A DNA stretch of 64,000 nucleotides from Micromonospora sp. NBRC 110009. GTDB lineage: Bacteria; Actinomycetota; Actinomycetes; Mycobacteriales; Micromonosporaceae. The stretch covers positions 4,154,001 through 4,218,000 of the forward strand of contig NZ_CP130427.1 of assembly GCF_030518795.1 (NCBI RefSeq), read 5' to 3'. The notes below the pieces were generated by a model. It was not told where the DNA came from, did no database searches, and saw nothing but the letters and a program-made list of their open reading frames with translations. How positions within the stretch are numbered: position 1 is the stretch's first letter; each line of letters starts with the position of its first letter. The translations under genes were made by a program, and so were the position numbers. Below, one piece after another: positions 1-8,050 of this stretch.

Positions 1-1635
1 CACCAGGTTCGGCACGGTCACCGGGGCGCGACCCTTGCTCAGGATCACCGTCACCTTCGTCCCCGGCTTGACCACCGTGCCCACCTTCGGGTCGGTGGCC
101 AGCACGACCCCGGCCGGCAACTCGTCGTCGTACCGGGCGGAGCCCTTGGCCACCACCAGCTTGGCGTTGGCCAGCTCGGCCTGGGCCAGCTCGTAGTCCT
201 TGCCCACCACGTCCGGCACGGGCAGCTTTTCCGGACCGAGCGACAGGGTCAGGGTGATCGTGCCGCCCTTGAGGATCCGGGCCGCGGAGGCCGGGTCCTG
301 GCCCAGCACGCTGTCCTTCGGCGTCTTCTCGTCGTAGCGGGGCTCGGCGTAGCGCAGGGTGAACCCACCCCGGGCGGCCTGCCCCTCCGCCTCGGCCTTG
401 CTCAGGCTGACCAGCTGCGGGGCGACCGTGTAGCGCCCCACGCCGAACCACCAGCCGCCGAGCGCGGCCACCAGGCCGAGCACCACGGCCGCCGCGGCGA
501 CCGCCAGCCGGCCGCGCGGGGAGCCCATCACCCGGGTACGCAGCCCGGCCAGCCGGGCGCCGAGGCTCTCGTCCTGCTCGGCCCGGCGCCGGTGCGGGCG
601 CTGTCCGGCACCGCCCTCGGGCAGCCGGGCCCAGGCGGGGCGCTGGGCCGGCTGGACCGCCGCGACCACCATGGTCGGCTGGGCCGTCGGCGCGGTCTCG
701 TCGTCCAGCCGGCGCAGCACCGCGGTGTGCGAGTTGGTGTTGCCCAGGTCGTCCCGGGCCACCTGCACCTCGGCCAGCAGCGCGCCGGCGTCGGTGGGGC
801 GGCCGCCGGGGTCCCGGCGGGTGGCCCGGCCGACCAGGTCGTCGAGGACCTTGGGCAGGCCCGGGACCAGGGTCGACGGGGCGGGCACGTCGCGGTCGAC
901 GTGCTGCCAGGCGATGTCCACCGGGCGGTCGCCGTCGTAGGGCACCCGGCCGGTGAGCATCTCGAACAGCACGATGCCGGCCGAGTAGACGTCGGTGCGC
1001 GGGTCCGCGCGGCCCTCGGTGACCAGCTCCGGGGCCACGTACGCCACGGTGGCCATCAGCTGGTTGCCGTTCTCCTCCTCGGCGCTCGCCTCCACCGCGC
1101 GGGCCAGCCCGAAGTCGGCCACCTTGACCACGCTGTCCACCAGGTTGGCGGGGCCGCTGCCGGGCGCCTCGGCGACCAGCACGTTCTCCGGCTTGACGTC
1201 ACGGTGCACCAGGCCGGCCCGGTGGGCGGCCGCGATCGCGGCGAGCATCTGCTCGGCGATGGCGAGCGCCTCGTCCGGGTTGAGCCGGCGCCGCTCGGTC
1301 AGCACGTCGCGCAGGGTCCGGCCGCGGACGTACTCCATGACCAGGTAGGGGAGGCCGGCGTGGGTGCCCTGGTCGTAGACCGCCACCACGTTGGGGTGGG
1401 TCAGCCGGGCGATGGTCTTCGCCTCGTCGGTGAACCGCGCCACGAAGCCGGCCATCCGGGCCCGGGCCTCCGGCGCCTGGGTGGGATGAATGATCTTGAC
1501 CGCCACGGTGCGCTCCAGGCGCTCGTCGGTGGCGGTGTACACGGTCGCCATGCCGCCACGGGCCACGCGACCGCGAATGCGGTAGCGCCCGTCGATCAGC
1601 GAGCCCAGCAACGTGTCGGCGACCTGTGTGTCCAT
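1..1635 (-). CDS. pknL: PASTA-domain Ser/Thr protein kinase (PknL/PknB type), C-terminus beyond window
   Basis: Membrane-anchored eukaryotic-type protein kinase that phosphorylates Ser/Thr on target proteins; PASTA domains of this family bind peptidoglycan fragments outside the cell. Visible features: glycine-rich loop VARGGMATVY near residue 20, catalytic loop HRDVKPEN near 143, DFG near 173, an APE-like element (YVAPEL), a basic juxtamembrane stretch, one hydrophobic helix near 373-395, then two full PASTA repeats and the start of a third before the window ends. The ATG start lies 8 nt after a TAGACT -10 hexamer, so the mRNA is probably leaderless. It is divergent from the Rv2175c-like gene, as pknL is in mycobacteria, where Rv2175c is a known PknL substrate. 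M. tuberculosis PknL lacks PASTA repeats, so the exact name rests on synteny. The kinase call itself is secure. Confidence 0.93.
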   Translation of the reverse strand, partial: MDTQVADTLLGSLIDGRYRIRGRVARGGMATVYTATDERLERTVAVKIIHPTQAPEARARMAGFVARFTDEAKTIARLTHPNVVAVYDQGTHAGLPYLVMEYVRGRTLRDVLTERRRLNPDEALAIAEQMLAAIAAAHRAGLVHRDVKPENVLVAEAPGSGPANLVDSVVKVADFGLARAVEASAEEENGNQLMATVAYVAPELVTEGRADPRTDVYSAGIVLFEMLTGRVPYDGDRPVDIAWQHVDRDVPAPSTLVPGLPKVLDDLVGRATRRDPGGRPTDAGALLAEVQVARDDLGNTNSHTAVLRRLDDETAPTAQPTMVVAAVQPAQRPAWARLPEGGAGQRPHRRRAEQDESLGARLAGLRTRVMGSPRGRLAVAAAAVVLGLVAALGGWWFGVGRYTVAPQLVSLSKAEAEGQAARGGFTLRYAEPRYDEKTPKDSVLGQDPASAARILKGGTITLTLSLGPEKLPVPDVVGKDYELAQAELANAKLVVAKGSARYDDELPAGVVLATDPKVGTVVKPGTKVTVILSKGRAPVTVPNLV

Positions 1636-1643
1636 CGGCAGGC

Positions 1644-1649
1644 AGTCTA
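1644..1649 (-). promoter_or_regulatory. -10 hexamer TAGACT of the kinase gene
   Basis: Reading the minus strand, TAGACT (TANNNT consensus) is followed by 8 nt and then the kinase ATG. No Shine-Dalgarno sequence fits in that space, which suggests a leaderless transcript. Confidence 0.5.
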
Positions 1650-1791
1650 TGTGTCCGTCGGGTGAAGGTTGAACAGGATGCTACAGCCGGGGTCCGACCA
1701 GGCGGGGTCGCCGCGCACGTCGGACCCCCGGTGGCACGCCGGACGGGGGTGCCGCTGCCGGGGCGTACCGGGCACGTGGCAGGGTGGTCGG

Positions 1792-2181
1792 GTGACCGAT
1801 TCCGTACCCGCCGACGCGGCCGCCACCGGCGCCGACCTGCCCGGACCCACCGACCCGGCCGGCTGGCTGCCGCTGCCGGACGTGGCCGAGCGCCTCGACG
1901 TGTCGATCAGCAAGGTGCACCAGATGATCCGGGACCGGGAGTTGATCGCGGTCCGCCGCGACGGCGTGCGCCGGGTGCCCGCCGACCTGGTGGCCAACCG
2001 CACCGTGCTCAAGCACCTGCCCGGCGTGCTCAACCTGCTCGCCGACGCCGGGTACGACGACGAGGCGGCGCTGCGCTGGCTCTACGAGGAGGACCCCAGC
2101 CTCCCCGGCACCCCGGCCGCCGCCCTCGCCGGCGACCAGGCCCGCGAGATCAAGCGCCGCGCCCAGGCCCTCGGCTTCTGA
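1792..2181 (+). CDS. Rv2175c-like winged/helix-turn-helix DNA-binding protein
   Basis: A 129-aa protein with an N-terminal helix-turn-helix (around residues 25-65: LPDVAERLDVSISKVHQMIR, then a basic VRRDGVRRVP wing) and a helical C-terminal domain with many acidic residues. It matches the M. tuberculosis Rv2175c family, a DNA-binding protein phosphorylated by PknL. The divergent kinase next door supports this. I chose the GTG at 1792 because the family motif starts soon after it and a CAGGGT hexamer lies 6 nt upstream. An in-frame ATG at 1669 would add 41 low-quality residues rich in Arg and Pro. Target genes are unknown; the adjacent isoprenoid and metF genes are natural candidates, by inference only. 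Confidence 0.85.
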   Translation: MTDSVPADAAATGADLPGPTDPAGWLPLPDVAERLDVSISKVHQMIRDRELIAVRRDGVRRVPADLVANRTVLKHLPGVLNLLADAGYDDEAALRWLYEEDPSLPGTPAAALAGDQAREIKRRAQALGF

Positions 2182-2200
2182 CCCGCCCCCGTCGTCTCCG

Positions 2201-2245
2201 GTCGATCGTGAGGTTGGCGGCGAAGTCGTCAACCTCATGATCGAC
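2201..2245. terminator. 16-bp inverted repeat between convergent genes
   Basis: Left arm GTCGATCGTGAGGTTG (2201-2216) and right arm CAACCTCATGATCGAC (2230-2245) pair over 16 bp with a single G-U wobble and a 13-nt loop. It lies between the convergent Rv2175c-like and polyprenyl synthase genes, so it is a likely bidirectional terminator. From memory, similar GATCATGAGGTTG palindromes recur between genes in this family. Confidence 0.7.
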
Positions 2246-2259
2246 TCAGCGGGGCGGGG

Positions 2260-3342
2260 TCAGTCGGTGCGGCGGGTGGCGGCGATGGCCAGGTCGACCA
2301 GGGCCTGGCGGGCCTCGGTGTCCAGGTCTACGGTGGCCAGCGCGGCCAGCGCGCTCTCGGTCAGCGCGGCGATCCGCCGCTCGGTGAGCTCCAGCGCCCC
2401 GCTCGCCGTGATCAGCTCGCGCAGCCGGGCCACCCCCTCGGCGTCCAGCCCGGGGTCGCCGAGCCCGCCGAGCAGCACCTCCCGCCCGGCGTCGTCGACC
2501 GCCTCCACGGCCGCCGCCACCAGATACGTCCGCTTGCCCTCGCGCAGGTCGTCGCCGGCCGGCTTGCCGGTGCGCTCCGGGTCGCCGAAGACGCCCAGCA
2601 CGTCGTCGCGGAGCTGGAACGCCTCGCCCAGTGGCAGCCCGTACGCCGAGTACGCGGCGTGCACCTCGGCCGGGGCGTCGGCCAGCGCCGCGCCCAGCAG
2701 CAGCGGTCGCTCGACGGTGTACTTCGCCGACTTGTAGCGGGCCACCTTGCCGGCCCGCTCCCGCGAGGTGTCCCCGGTGACCTGGGTCAGCACGTCCAGG
2801 TACTGCCCGACGGTCACCTCGGTGCGCATCTCGTCGAAGACCGGCCGGGCCCGGGCCACCGTACGCGGGTCGAGGCCGGCCGAGTGCAGCAGCTCGTCCG
2901 ACCAGACCAGGCAGAGGTCGCCGAGGAGGATCGCCGCAGCGTCGCCGAACCCGTCCGGGTCGCCGCCCCAGCCGGCCGCCCGGTGCCGGGCCGCGAACCG
3001 CCGGTGCACCGCCGGCTCCCCCCGCCGGGTGTCCGAGCGGTCCATCAGGTCGTCGTGGATCAAGGCGCTGGCCTGCACGAACTCCAGCGCGGCGAGGGCG
3101 CTCACCACCTGGTCGGAGTCCACCCCACCGGCGCCCCGGTAGCCCCAGTAGGCGAAGGCCGGGCGCAACCGCTTCCCGCCCCCGAGCACGAACGCCTCGA
3201 TCGCCTCGGCGACCGGCACCAGGCCGTCGTCCACGGCCGTCAGCCAGCCGCGCTGGCCGGCGAGGAACTCGGTGAGCGCCTTGTCGATCCGCTGACGCAG
3301 GCCGGCGCGGTCGACGGGGGATACGGGAGCAGCGTGGGTCAC
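2260..3342 (-). CDS. idsA2: Polyprenyl diphosphate synthase (IdsA2/GGPP synthase family)
   Basis: Trans-isoprenyl diphosphate synthase that condenses allylic diphosphates with IPP. The 360-aa protein has both aspartate-rich motifs: the first as HDDLMDRSDTRRG (near residue 95) and the second as LRDDVLGVFGD (near 235). GGGKRLRP near residue 55 is the IPP-binding signature. The residues upstream of the first motif are small or aromatic (VQASALI), which fits a C15-C20 product, but chain length cannot be fixed from sequence. The start is GTG. It follows the XRE-type regulator by 27 bp and is probably co-transcribed with it. It could supply GGPP to the carotenoid pathway encoded from 8 to 13 kb; that link is inference. 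The M. tuberculosis syntenic gene is idsA2. Confidence 0.9.
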   Translation of the reverse strand: MTHAAPVSPVDRAGLRQRIDKALTEFLAGQRGWLTAVDDGLVPVAEAIEAFVLGGGKRLRPAFAYWGYRGAGGVDSDQVVSALAALEFVQASALIHDDLMDRSDTRRGEPAVHRRFAARHRAAGWGGDPDGFGDAAAILLGDLCLVWSDELLHSAGLDPRTVARARPVFDEMRTEVTVGQYLDVLTQVTGDTSRERAGKVARYKSAKYTVERPLLLGAALADAPAEVHAAYSAYGLPLGEAFQLRDDVLGVFGDPERTGKPAGDDLREGKRTYLVAAAVEAVDDAGREVLLGGLGDPGLDAEGVARLRELITASGALELTERRIAALTESALAALATVDLDTEARQALVDLAIAATRRTD

Positions 3343-3369
3343 GCCACGACGCTAGCCGGTCCCCACCGG

Positions 3370-4797
3370 TCAGGTCGTGCCGCCCGGTCGGCGTGGCGTG
3401 CGGGGCGTGGCCCGGGGCGGCCTCGCCCCGGCCGTCCCGGGCCCGCTCCCCGCCCGCCGCGGCAGGTACGGGCGGGCCGCGGCGAGCAGGTCGGCGTACC
3501 GCCGGGCGGCCGGCTCGTCGGGGTGCCAGGCCAGCCGCCGGCGGACCTCGGTGAGCTGGCCGACCGCCCGGGGCGAGCCCGACCGGACGGCGTCCAGCAG
3601 CGCCGCCCCGGCGACCGCGCAGGCCGCCTCGACCTCGCCGAGCTGGAGCTGGCCCCGGGCCAGCCAGCCGCCGTAGACCGCCGCGCGCCGGGGGCGACCC
3701 CGCCCGCGCGCGACCGGCCCGAGCAGGGGCCCGGCGGGCCCGGGCCGGCCCAGCGCGACCAGGGTGCGACCGGTCATCGCGGCCAGCTCGGTCCGGTCGA
3801 GCCAGTAGAGCCAGGGCGGCTCCCGGCCCGGCTCCGGCCCGCCGGTGTCGGCCGCGGCGGCCAGCGCCTGGCTGGCGGCGCGGGACCGGCCGGCGAGCGC
3901 GGCGGCGAACGCCACCCGGTGCAGCAGCAGGGCCCGCAGTCCGGGCGACGCCGCACGGCGGCTGCCCGCGTAGCCGGACCGGGCCAGCGCCAGCGCCCCC
4001 AGCGGGTCCCCGACGCCGGCCAGCAGGTGGCTGGCCGACCCGAGCACGTGCCCGGCGAGCGCCGGGTCGCCGGCGGCCACCGCCGCGCGCAGCGCCAGCC
4101 GGTAGGCGTCCAGGCCGCCGGTCACCTCCCCGGCGTCGGCGGCGAGCCACCCGGCGAGCTGAGCCGACTCGGCCAGCCCGGGCAGCAGCCGGCGGCGGGC
4201 GGCCGGACCGGCGGCCCGGTAACTCCGGGCCGCGCGGCGCAGCCGGCGGGCGCCGTGCCCGGCCAGGTCGCCGCCGCCCAGCAGGTCGTCCCAGCGGCGC
4301 AGCTCGGCCAGGTCCTCGGTCGCCGGCCCGTCGCCTCCCGGCCCGTCGCCTCCCGGCCCGTCGCCTCCCGGCCCGTCGCCTCCCGGCCCGTCGGCTGCGG
4401 GACCGGCCAGGGCGCGGCCGGTCAGCGGGCCGCCCAGCGCCGCGCCGGACGGGTCGGCCGACCAGCGGTGGGCCAGGGTGAGCAGGGCCACCCGCGCGCG
4501 GGAGCCGACCCGGTCGATCGCCGCCGGCACGGCCCCCAGCCGGCGGCTGTGCGCGGCGGCCTCGGTCAGCAGTTCGCCCGGCGCCCCGAGCACCACCGCG
4601 AGCCAGCCCAGCCAGAAGTCGCCGGGGAGCCGGCGCTGCCGCTCCCACCGCGAGACCTCGTGCCGGGTCAGGGTGGGCACGCCGGAGGCGGCGCAGAGCG
4701 CCGCCGCGACCCGCTGCTGGCTCCAGCCGCGCGCGGACCGCAGCTCGGCCAGGAGCGGCCCGAGCGGGCGCGGGTCGGGTGGTGGGAACGGGATCAT
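3370..4797 (-). CDS. XRE-family helix-turn-helix regulator with TPR-like C-terminus
   Basis: A 475-aa protein with an N-terminal XRE helix-turn-helix (residues about 12-60, LLAELRSARGWSQQRVAAAL, then HEVSRWERQRRLP) followed by a long Ala/Leu/Arg-rich helical region of the kind that forms TPR-like superhelices in actinomycete regulators. Between them (about residues 135-158) is a low-complexity stretch made of GPGGD units, encoded by a 15-bp tandem repeat. Start ATG at 4797. The polyprenyl synthase gene follows 27 bp downstream on the same strand, so the two may form an operon and the regulator may control it. The divergent neighbour is metF. Ligand and targets cannot be told from sequence. 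Confidence 0.75.
   Translation of the reverse strand: MIPFPPPDPRPLGPLLAELRSARGWSQQRVAAALCAASGVPTLTRHEVSRWERQRRLPGDFWLGWLAVVLGAPGELLTEAAAHSRRLGAVPAAIDRVGSRARVALLTLAHRWSADPSGAALGGPLTGRALAGPAADGPGGDGPGGDGPGGDGPGGDGPATEDLAELRRWDDLLGGGDLAGHGARRLRRAARSYRAAGPAARRRLLPGLAESAQLAGWLAADAGEVTGGLDAYRLALRAAVAAGDPALAGHVLGSASHLLAGVGDPLGALALARSGYAGSRRAASPGLRALLLHRVAFAAALAGRSRAASQALAAAADTGGPEPGREPPWLYWLDRTELAAMTGRTLVALGRPGPAGPLLGPVARGRGRPRRAAVYGGWLARGQLQLGEVEAACAVAGAALLDAVRSGSPRAVGQLTEVRRRLAWHPDEPAARRYADLLAAARPYLPRRAGSGPGTAGARPPRATPRTPRRPGGTT
4324..4393. repeat. 15-bp tandem repeat inside the XRE regulator gene
   Basis: About 4.5 copies of GGCCCGTCGCCTCCC in direct tandem. The period is a multiple of three, so copy-number change would keep the frame and only alter the number of GPGGD units in the linker. 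Confidence 0.9.
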
Positions 4798-5016
4798 CGG
4801 GCCTCCGGAGGGCGTCGGCGCTGGTGGCGACGCGGACGCCCGGCTGCCCCGCCGGACCGGCGCGCCGCCGATCGTGCTGACCCCCGCGCGGCCCCCCGGA
4901 GCGCCGGCCACCGGCCGGCCCCACCGCGCTGCCCCCTTCCTACCCCCGGGGTACGACGCTCCGCCGTTCCGTGCTCGCGGGCTGGGAAGATCCTGGGTGC
5001 GGCGGGACGTCGCGGT

Positions 5017-5022
5017 TAGAGT
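5017..5022 (+). promoter_or_regulatory. -10 hexamer TAGAGT for metF
   Basis: TAGAGT is followed by 6 nt and then the metF GTG. The spacing leaves no room for a 5' leader or Shine-Dalgarno sequence, so the transcript is probably leaderless. Confidence 0.6.
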
Positions 5023-5028
5023 CGGGAC

Positions 5029-5946
5029 GTGGCGCTCGGTCTTCCCTCGGGCCTCCCCAATCCCCAGCCGGCGATCGGGGAGCTGATCCGTGCCGGGCAG
5101 CCCACCTTCTCCTTCGAGTTCTTCCCGCCCAAGACGGCGCAGGGGGAGCGCCTGCTCTGGCAGGCCATCCGCGAGCTGGAGTCGCTGCGCCCCTCGTTCG
5201 TCTCGATCACCTACGGCGCCGGCGGCTCGACCCGGGACACGACGGTCTCGGTGACCGAGCGGATCGCCACCGAGACCACCCTGCTGCCGATGGCCCACCT
5301 GACCGCGGTCAACCACTCGGTCGCCGAGCTGCGGCACGTCATCGGCCGGCTGGCCTCGGTCGGCGTCCGCAACGTGCTGGCCGTGCGGGGCGACCCGCCG
5401 GGCAACCCGGGCGGCGAGTGGGTCCGGCATCCGGAGGGCGTGCTCTACGCCGAGGAACTGGTCCGGCTCATCCGCGACGCCGGCGACTTCAGCGTCGGGG
5501 TGGCGGCGTTCCCCTACAAGCACCCGCGCTCGCCCGACGTGGCCAGCGACACGGCGCACTTCGTCCGCAAGTGCCGGGCGGGGGCCGAGTTCGCCATCAC
5601 CCAGATGTTCTTCGACGCCGACGACTACCTGCGGCTGCGTGACCGGGTGGTGGCGGCCGGCTGCGACACCCCGATCCTGGCCGGGGTGATGCCGGTGACC
5701 CAGCTGGGCACCATCGAGCGGTCCGTGCAGCTCTCCGGCGCGCCGTTCCCGCCCGCGCTGGCCGAGCGGTTCGCCCGGGTCGCCGACGATCCGGAGGCGG
5801 TCCGCCGCCTCGGCATCGAGCAGGCCAGCGAGATGTGCGCGAAGCTGCTGGACGAGGGGGTGCCGGGCATCCACTTCATCACCCTCAACCGGTCCACCGC
5901 CACCCGCGAGGTGTGGCAGCATCTCCGGGCCGACGCCCGGGTGTGA
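5029..5946 (+). CDS. metF: Methylenetetrahydrofolate reductase
   Basis: Reduces 5,10-methylene-THF to 5-methyl-THF, the methyl donor for methionine synthesis. The 305-aa length fits the bacterial MetF family. The N-terminal strand carries FSFEFFPPK with the catalytic Glu. Further family motifs include FVSITYGAGGST, a flavin-site VLAVRGDPP and GAEFAITQMFFD. The GTG at 5029 is the only start that keeps the N-terminus intact; it sits 6 nt after the TAGAGT hexamer. The gene is divergent from the XRE regulator. The CDP-alcohol phosphotransferase gene follows after 45 bp with its own promoter. Mycobacterial synteny places a MetF-like gene (Rv2172c) at this position. Confidence 0.95.
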   Translation: MALGLPSGLPNPQPAIGELIRAGQPTFSFEFFPPKTAQGERLLWQAIRELESLRPSFVSITYGAGGSTRDTTVSVTERIATETTLLPMAHLTAVNHSVAELRHVIGRLASVGVRNVLAVRGDPPGNPGGEWVRHPEGVLYAEELVRLIRDAGDFSVGVAAFPYKHPRSPDVASDTAHFVRKCRAGAEFAITQMFFDADDYLRLRDRVVAAGCDTPILAGVMPVTQLGTIERSVQLSGAPFPPALAERFARVADDPEAVRRLGIEQASEMCAKLLDEGVPGIHFITLNRSTATREVWQHLRADARV

Positions 5947-5978
5947 CCGGCCGGGCCACGACACCGGCCCCGCCCTTC

Positions 5979-5984
5979 TACGGT
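5979..5984 (+). promoter_or_regulatory. -10 hexamer TACGGT for the CDP-alcohol phosphotransferase gene
   Basis: TACGGT followed by 7 nt and a GTG start, the same leaderless layout as at metF. Confidence 0.55.
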
Positions 5985-5991
5985 TGATCCC

Positions 5992-6681
5992 GTGGTGGGC
6001 ACACAGCTGAACTGGGACCAGTACGCGACCGCGTGGGCGCGGCTGCACGGCGGCTTCGATCCCCGGGTGGCCGCCCCGGTGGTCCGCGCCTGGCTGCGCT
6101 TCGCCTACCACGTGGGCTACGTCCTGGGCCGGCTGCGGGTCGGCCCGACCCCGGTGACCGTGGTGGGGGTGCTGTTCTGCCTGGGCGTACCGCTGCTGGT
6201 CGGGCGGCCGACCGACGGGCCGTTCCTCGGCGCGCTGTTCGTGCTGCTCGCCGCGGTGGCGGACAGCGTGGACGGCGCGGTGGCGGTGGCCACCAACCGC
6301 ACCACCCGGCTCGGCTACGTCTACGACTCGGTCGCCGACCGGCTCGGCGAGGCCGCCTGGCTGACCGCGTTCTGGCTGATCGGCGCGCCGGGCGCGCTGG
6401 TCGCGGCGGCCGGCGGCCTGTCCTGGCTGCACGAGTACGTCCGGGCCCGGGCGGTCTCGGCCGGGATGCGGGAGATCGGCGCGGTGACCGTGGGGGAGCG
6501 GCCCACCCGGGTCTGCGTGGCCCTGGGCGGGCTGGTGGTGGCTGGGCTCGCCGGGCTGCTCGACGCCGACCTGATCGCCGGCACCATCACCATGGCCACC
6601 ACGGTCTGGTTGCTGCTGGCCGGCTTCGGCCTCGGCCAGCTCCTCTCCGCCGTCCGCCGCGCCCTGATCGACGCCGGCTGA
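5992..6681 (+). CDS. CDP-alcohol phosphatidyltransferase family membrane protein
   Basis: Integral membrane enzyme of the family that transfers a phospho-substituent from a CDP-alcohol to an alcohol acceptor in phospholipid or head-group synthesis. The 229-aa protein has about six hydrophobic segments. The family signature is present around residues 84-114: two Asp then Gly (DSVDG), then G-x3-D-x3-D (GYVYDSVAD), so all four Asp residues are kept. One departure is visible: the Ala-Arg pair after DGxx reads Ala-Val. The substrate cannot be assigned. The gene is monocistronic-looking, with its own TACGGT hexamer, and converges on the IS30 element and the carotenoid operon. Confidence 0.85.
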   Translation: MVGTQLNWDQYATAWARLHGGFDPRVAAPVVRAWLRFAYHVGYVLGRLRVGPTPVTVVGVLFCLGVPLLVGRPTDGPFLGALFVLLAAVADSVDGAVAVATNRTTRLGYVYDSVADRLGEAAWLTAFWLIGAPGALVAAAGGLSWLHEYVRARAVSAGMREIGAVTVGERPTRVCVALGGLVVAGLAGLLDADLIAGTITMATTVWLLLAGFGLGQLLSAVRRALIDAG

Positions 6682-6706
6682 CCCGCCCGGGCCCTCGAGG
6701 CCCGGT

Positions 6707-6730
6707 GTTAAGAAGGGGCCCCTGCTCTAC
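6707..6730. repeat. Palindromic intergenic repeat, left copy
   Basis: Begins GTTAAGAAGGGGCCC and continues CTGCTCTAC; the two halves are imperfectly self-complementary, so the RNA can fold into a compact hairpin. It lies just after the CDP-alcohol gene and may act as its terminator. A second copy is at 8028-8050, on the other side of the IS30 element. Confidence 0.75.
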
Positions 6731-6745
6731 CGGGTGGATTCCAGG

Positions 6746-8006
6746 GGTCGTTGCAACACGGCTTAGTCGGTGACGGCTAGGAGCTTAGCGAGACGCTCGG
6801 CTGGGGTGTCCCAGCCGAGCGTTTTGCGTGGCCGGCCGTTGAGTTCGGCGGCTACTGCGGCGAGGTGCTCGGGGTGGTGGGCGGCCAGGTCGGTGCCCTT
6901 GGGGAAGTACTGGCGCAGGAGGCCGTTGGTGTTTTCGTTCGATCCGCGTTGCCAGGGTGAGTGCGGGTCGCAGAAGTAGACGGGCATGTCAGCGGCGGTG
7001 CTGAACTGGTGGTGCAGGGCCATCTCGGCGCCTTGGTCCCAAGTCAGGGATCGTTTGAGGTGGGCGGGCAGGGTGGCGATGGTGGTCAGCAGCGCGTCGC
7101 GGACGTGCTCGGCGGTGCGTCCGCGGCCCAGATGTACCAGCAGGACGTATCGGGTGGCGCGTTCGACGAGGGTGCCGATGGCGGAGGTGTTGTCCTTGCC
7201 GATGATGAGGTCGCCTTCCCAGTGGCCGGGCACGGCCCGGTCGGCCACGTCGGCGGGCCGTTCGCTGATCATCACCATGGGGGTGGTGAAGCGGGGCTGG
7301 CGTTGTCCGGGCTGGCGGTGCGGGCGGCGCACCGCCCGGCCGGTGCGCAACGCCCGGGTCAGCTCGCGGCGTAGCTCACCGCGTCCTTGGACGTAGAGCG
7401 CCTGGTAGATCGTCTCGTGGGTCACGTGCATCCCTGGCCGGTCGGGGAAGTCTCGCCGTAACCGTCGCACGATTTGTTCCGGGCTCCACCTGCGGTCCAG
7501 GCCGTCCTGGACGGCGTGGCGCAGCTGCGGGTTCGCGGCGAGCTTGCCGGTCTTCGGCCGCGGGCGCCGCGCCTCGGCCCGCGCCTGCGCCGCATGGGGA
7601 CGGTAGTCACCGGTCTCCGGGTGGGCGTTGCGGCGCAGTTCCCGGCTGATCGTGGAGGGATCCCGTCCCAACTCGGCGGCGATCGACCGCAGTGACCTGC
7701 CCTCACGCCGCAGGTCGGCAATCAGAATCCGGTCATCCACCGATAGGAACCGACCAGAGGAAGGCCCGGGCCGGGCAGGAGGCTGCGCCTCCCGCCCGGC
7801 CCGGCTTGCTCGTCCATACCGCCAGCGGTGGCCAGTACGCCGGTTAACCCCGACCATCCGGCACGCTTGTGCGATACCCACACCGTGCGCCACAAGATCA
7901 AGATAAGCCTGGCGCTCAGCATGCAACTTCTTCCGGCCCTGAGGCGACCGGTCCTTGCGGATCTCGAACACTGCAACCCCTGAACAAGTCAGGCGTTGCA
8001 ACCACC
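6746..8006 (-). mobile_element. IS30-family insertion sequence, apparently intact
   Basis: A single long transposase gene with an inverted repeat at the ends: GGTCGTTGCAAC at 6746-6757 and its near-complement GTTGCAACCACC at 7995-8006 (one mismatch). Weaker matches continue inward. I could not define a target-site duplication with certainty, so the outer limits may be off by a few bases. The element sits between the convergent CDP-alcohol phosphotransferase and CrtD-like genes and breaks no gene. No frameshift or internal stop is visible, so it may still be mobile. Confidence 0.85.
6763..7971 (-). CDS. IS30-family transposase
   Basis: DDE transposase of about 402 aa. An N-terminal helix-turn-helix region (including DLRREGRSLRSIAAELGRDPSTISREL near residue 95, the IS30 signature) is followed by the RNase H-like catalytic core. 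The catalytic residues appear as Asp in HWEGDLIIGK, Asp in LTWDQGAE and Glu in SNENTNGLLRQYFPKGTD. The last stretch is the well-conserved IS30 C-terminal motif. I prefer the GTG at 7971; a TTG at 8001 lies in the terminal repeat and is less likely. The ORF is uninterrupted. Base composition is slightly less GC-rich than the neighbours. Confidence 0.95.
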   Translation of the reverse strand: MFEIRKDRSPQGRKKLHAERQAYLDLVAHGVGIAQACRMVGVNRRTGHRWRYGRASRAGREAQPPARPGPSSGRFLSVDDRILIADLRREGRSLRSIAAELGRDPSTISRELRRNAHPETGDYRPHAAQARAEARRPRPKTGKLAANPQLRHAVQDGLDRRWSPEQIVRRLRRDFPDRPGMHVTHETIYQALYVQGRGELRRELTRALRTGRAVRRPHRQPGQRQPRFTTPMVMISERPADVADRAVPGHWEGDLIIGKDNTSAIGTLVERATRYVLLVHLGRGRTAEHVRDALLTTIATLPAHLKRSLTWDQGAEMALHHQFSTAADMPVYFCDPHSPWQRGSNENTNGLLRQYFPKGTDLAAHHPEHLAAVAAELNGRPRKTLGWDTPAERLAKLLAVTD

Positions 8007-8027
8007 ACTAGAACCCAAGCCGCAGGC

Positions 8028-8050
8028 GTTAAGAAGGGGCCCTTCCTTAC
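8028..8050. repeat. Palindromic intergenic repeat, right copy
   Basis: GTTAAGAAGGGGCCC followed by TTCCTTAC; the halves pair with few mismatches. The copy overlaps the end of the CrtD-like gene: its TTA (8047-8049) is the TAA stop codon of that gene. Either it is a terminator, or an invading repeat that now supplies the stop. Confidence 0.75.

Noticed and set aside
2246..5019. Very long open frames opposite or shifted to the polyprenyl synthase and XRE genes
   Set aside because: Products are Arg/Gly/Pro/Ala strings without domains; typical shadows of high-GC coding DNA. The same holds for long open frames across most other genes in the window.
4798..5028. SAM or cobalamin riboswitch upstream of metF
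   Set aside because: The start codon lies 6 nt after the -10 hexamer, leaving no leader, and no conserved riboswitch core is visible.
6740..8012. A defined target-site duplication for the IS30 element
   Set aside because: Flanks do not show a clear identical 2-3 bp direct repeat at the assumed borders, so I did not call one.
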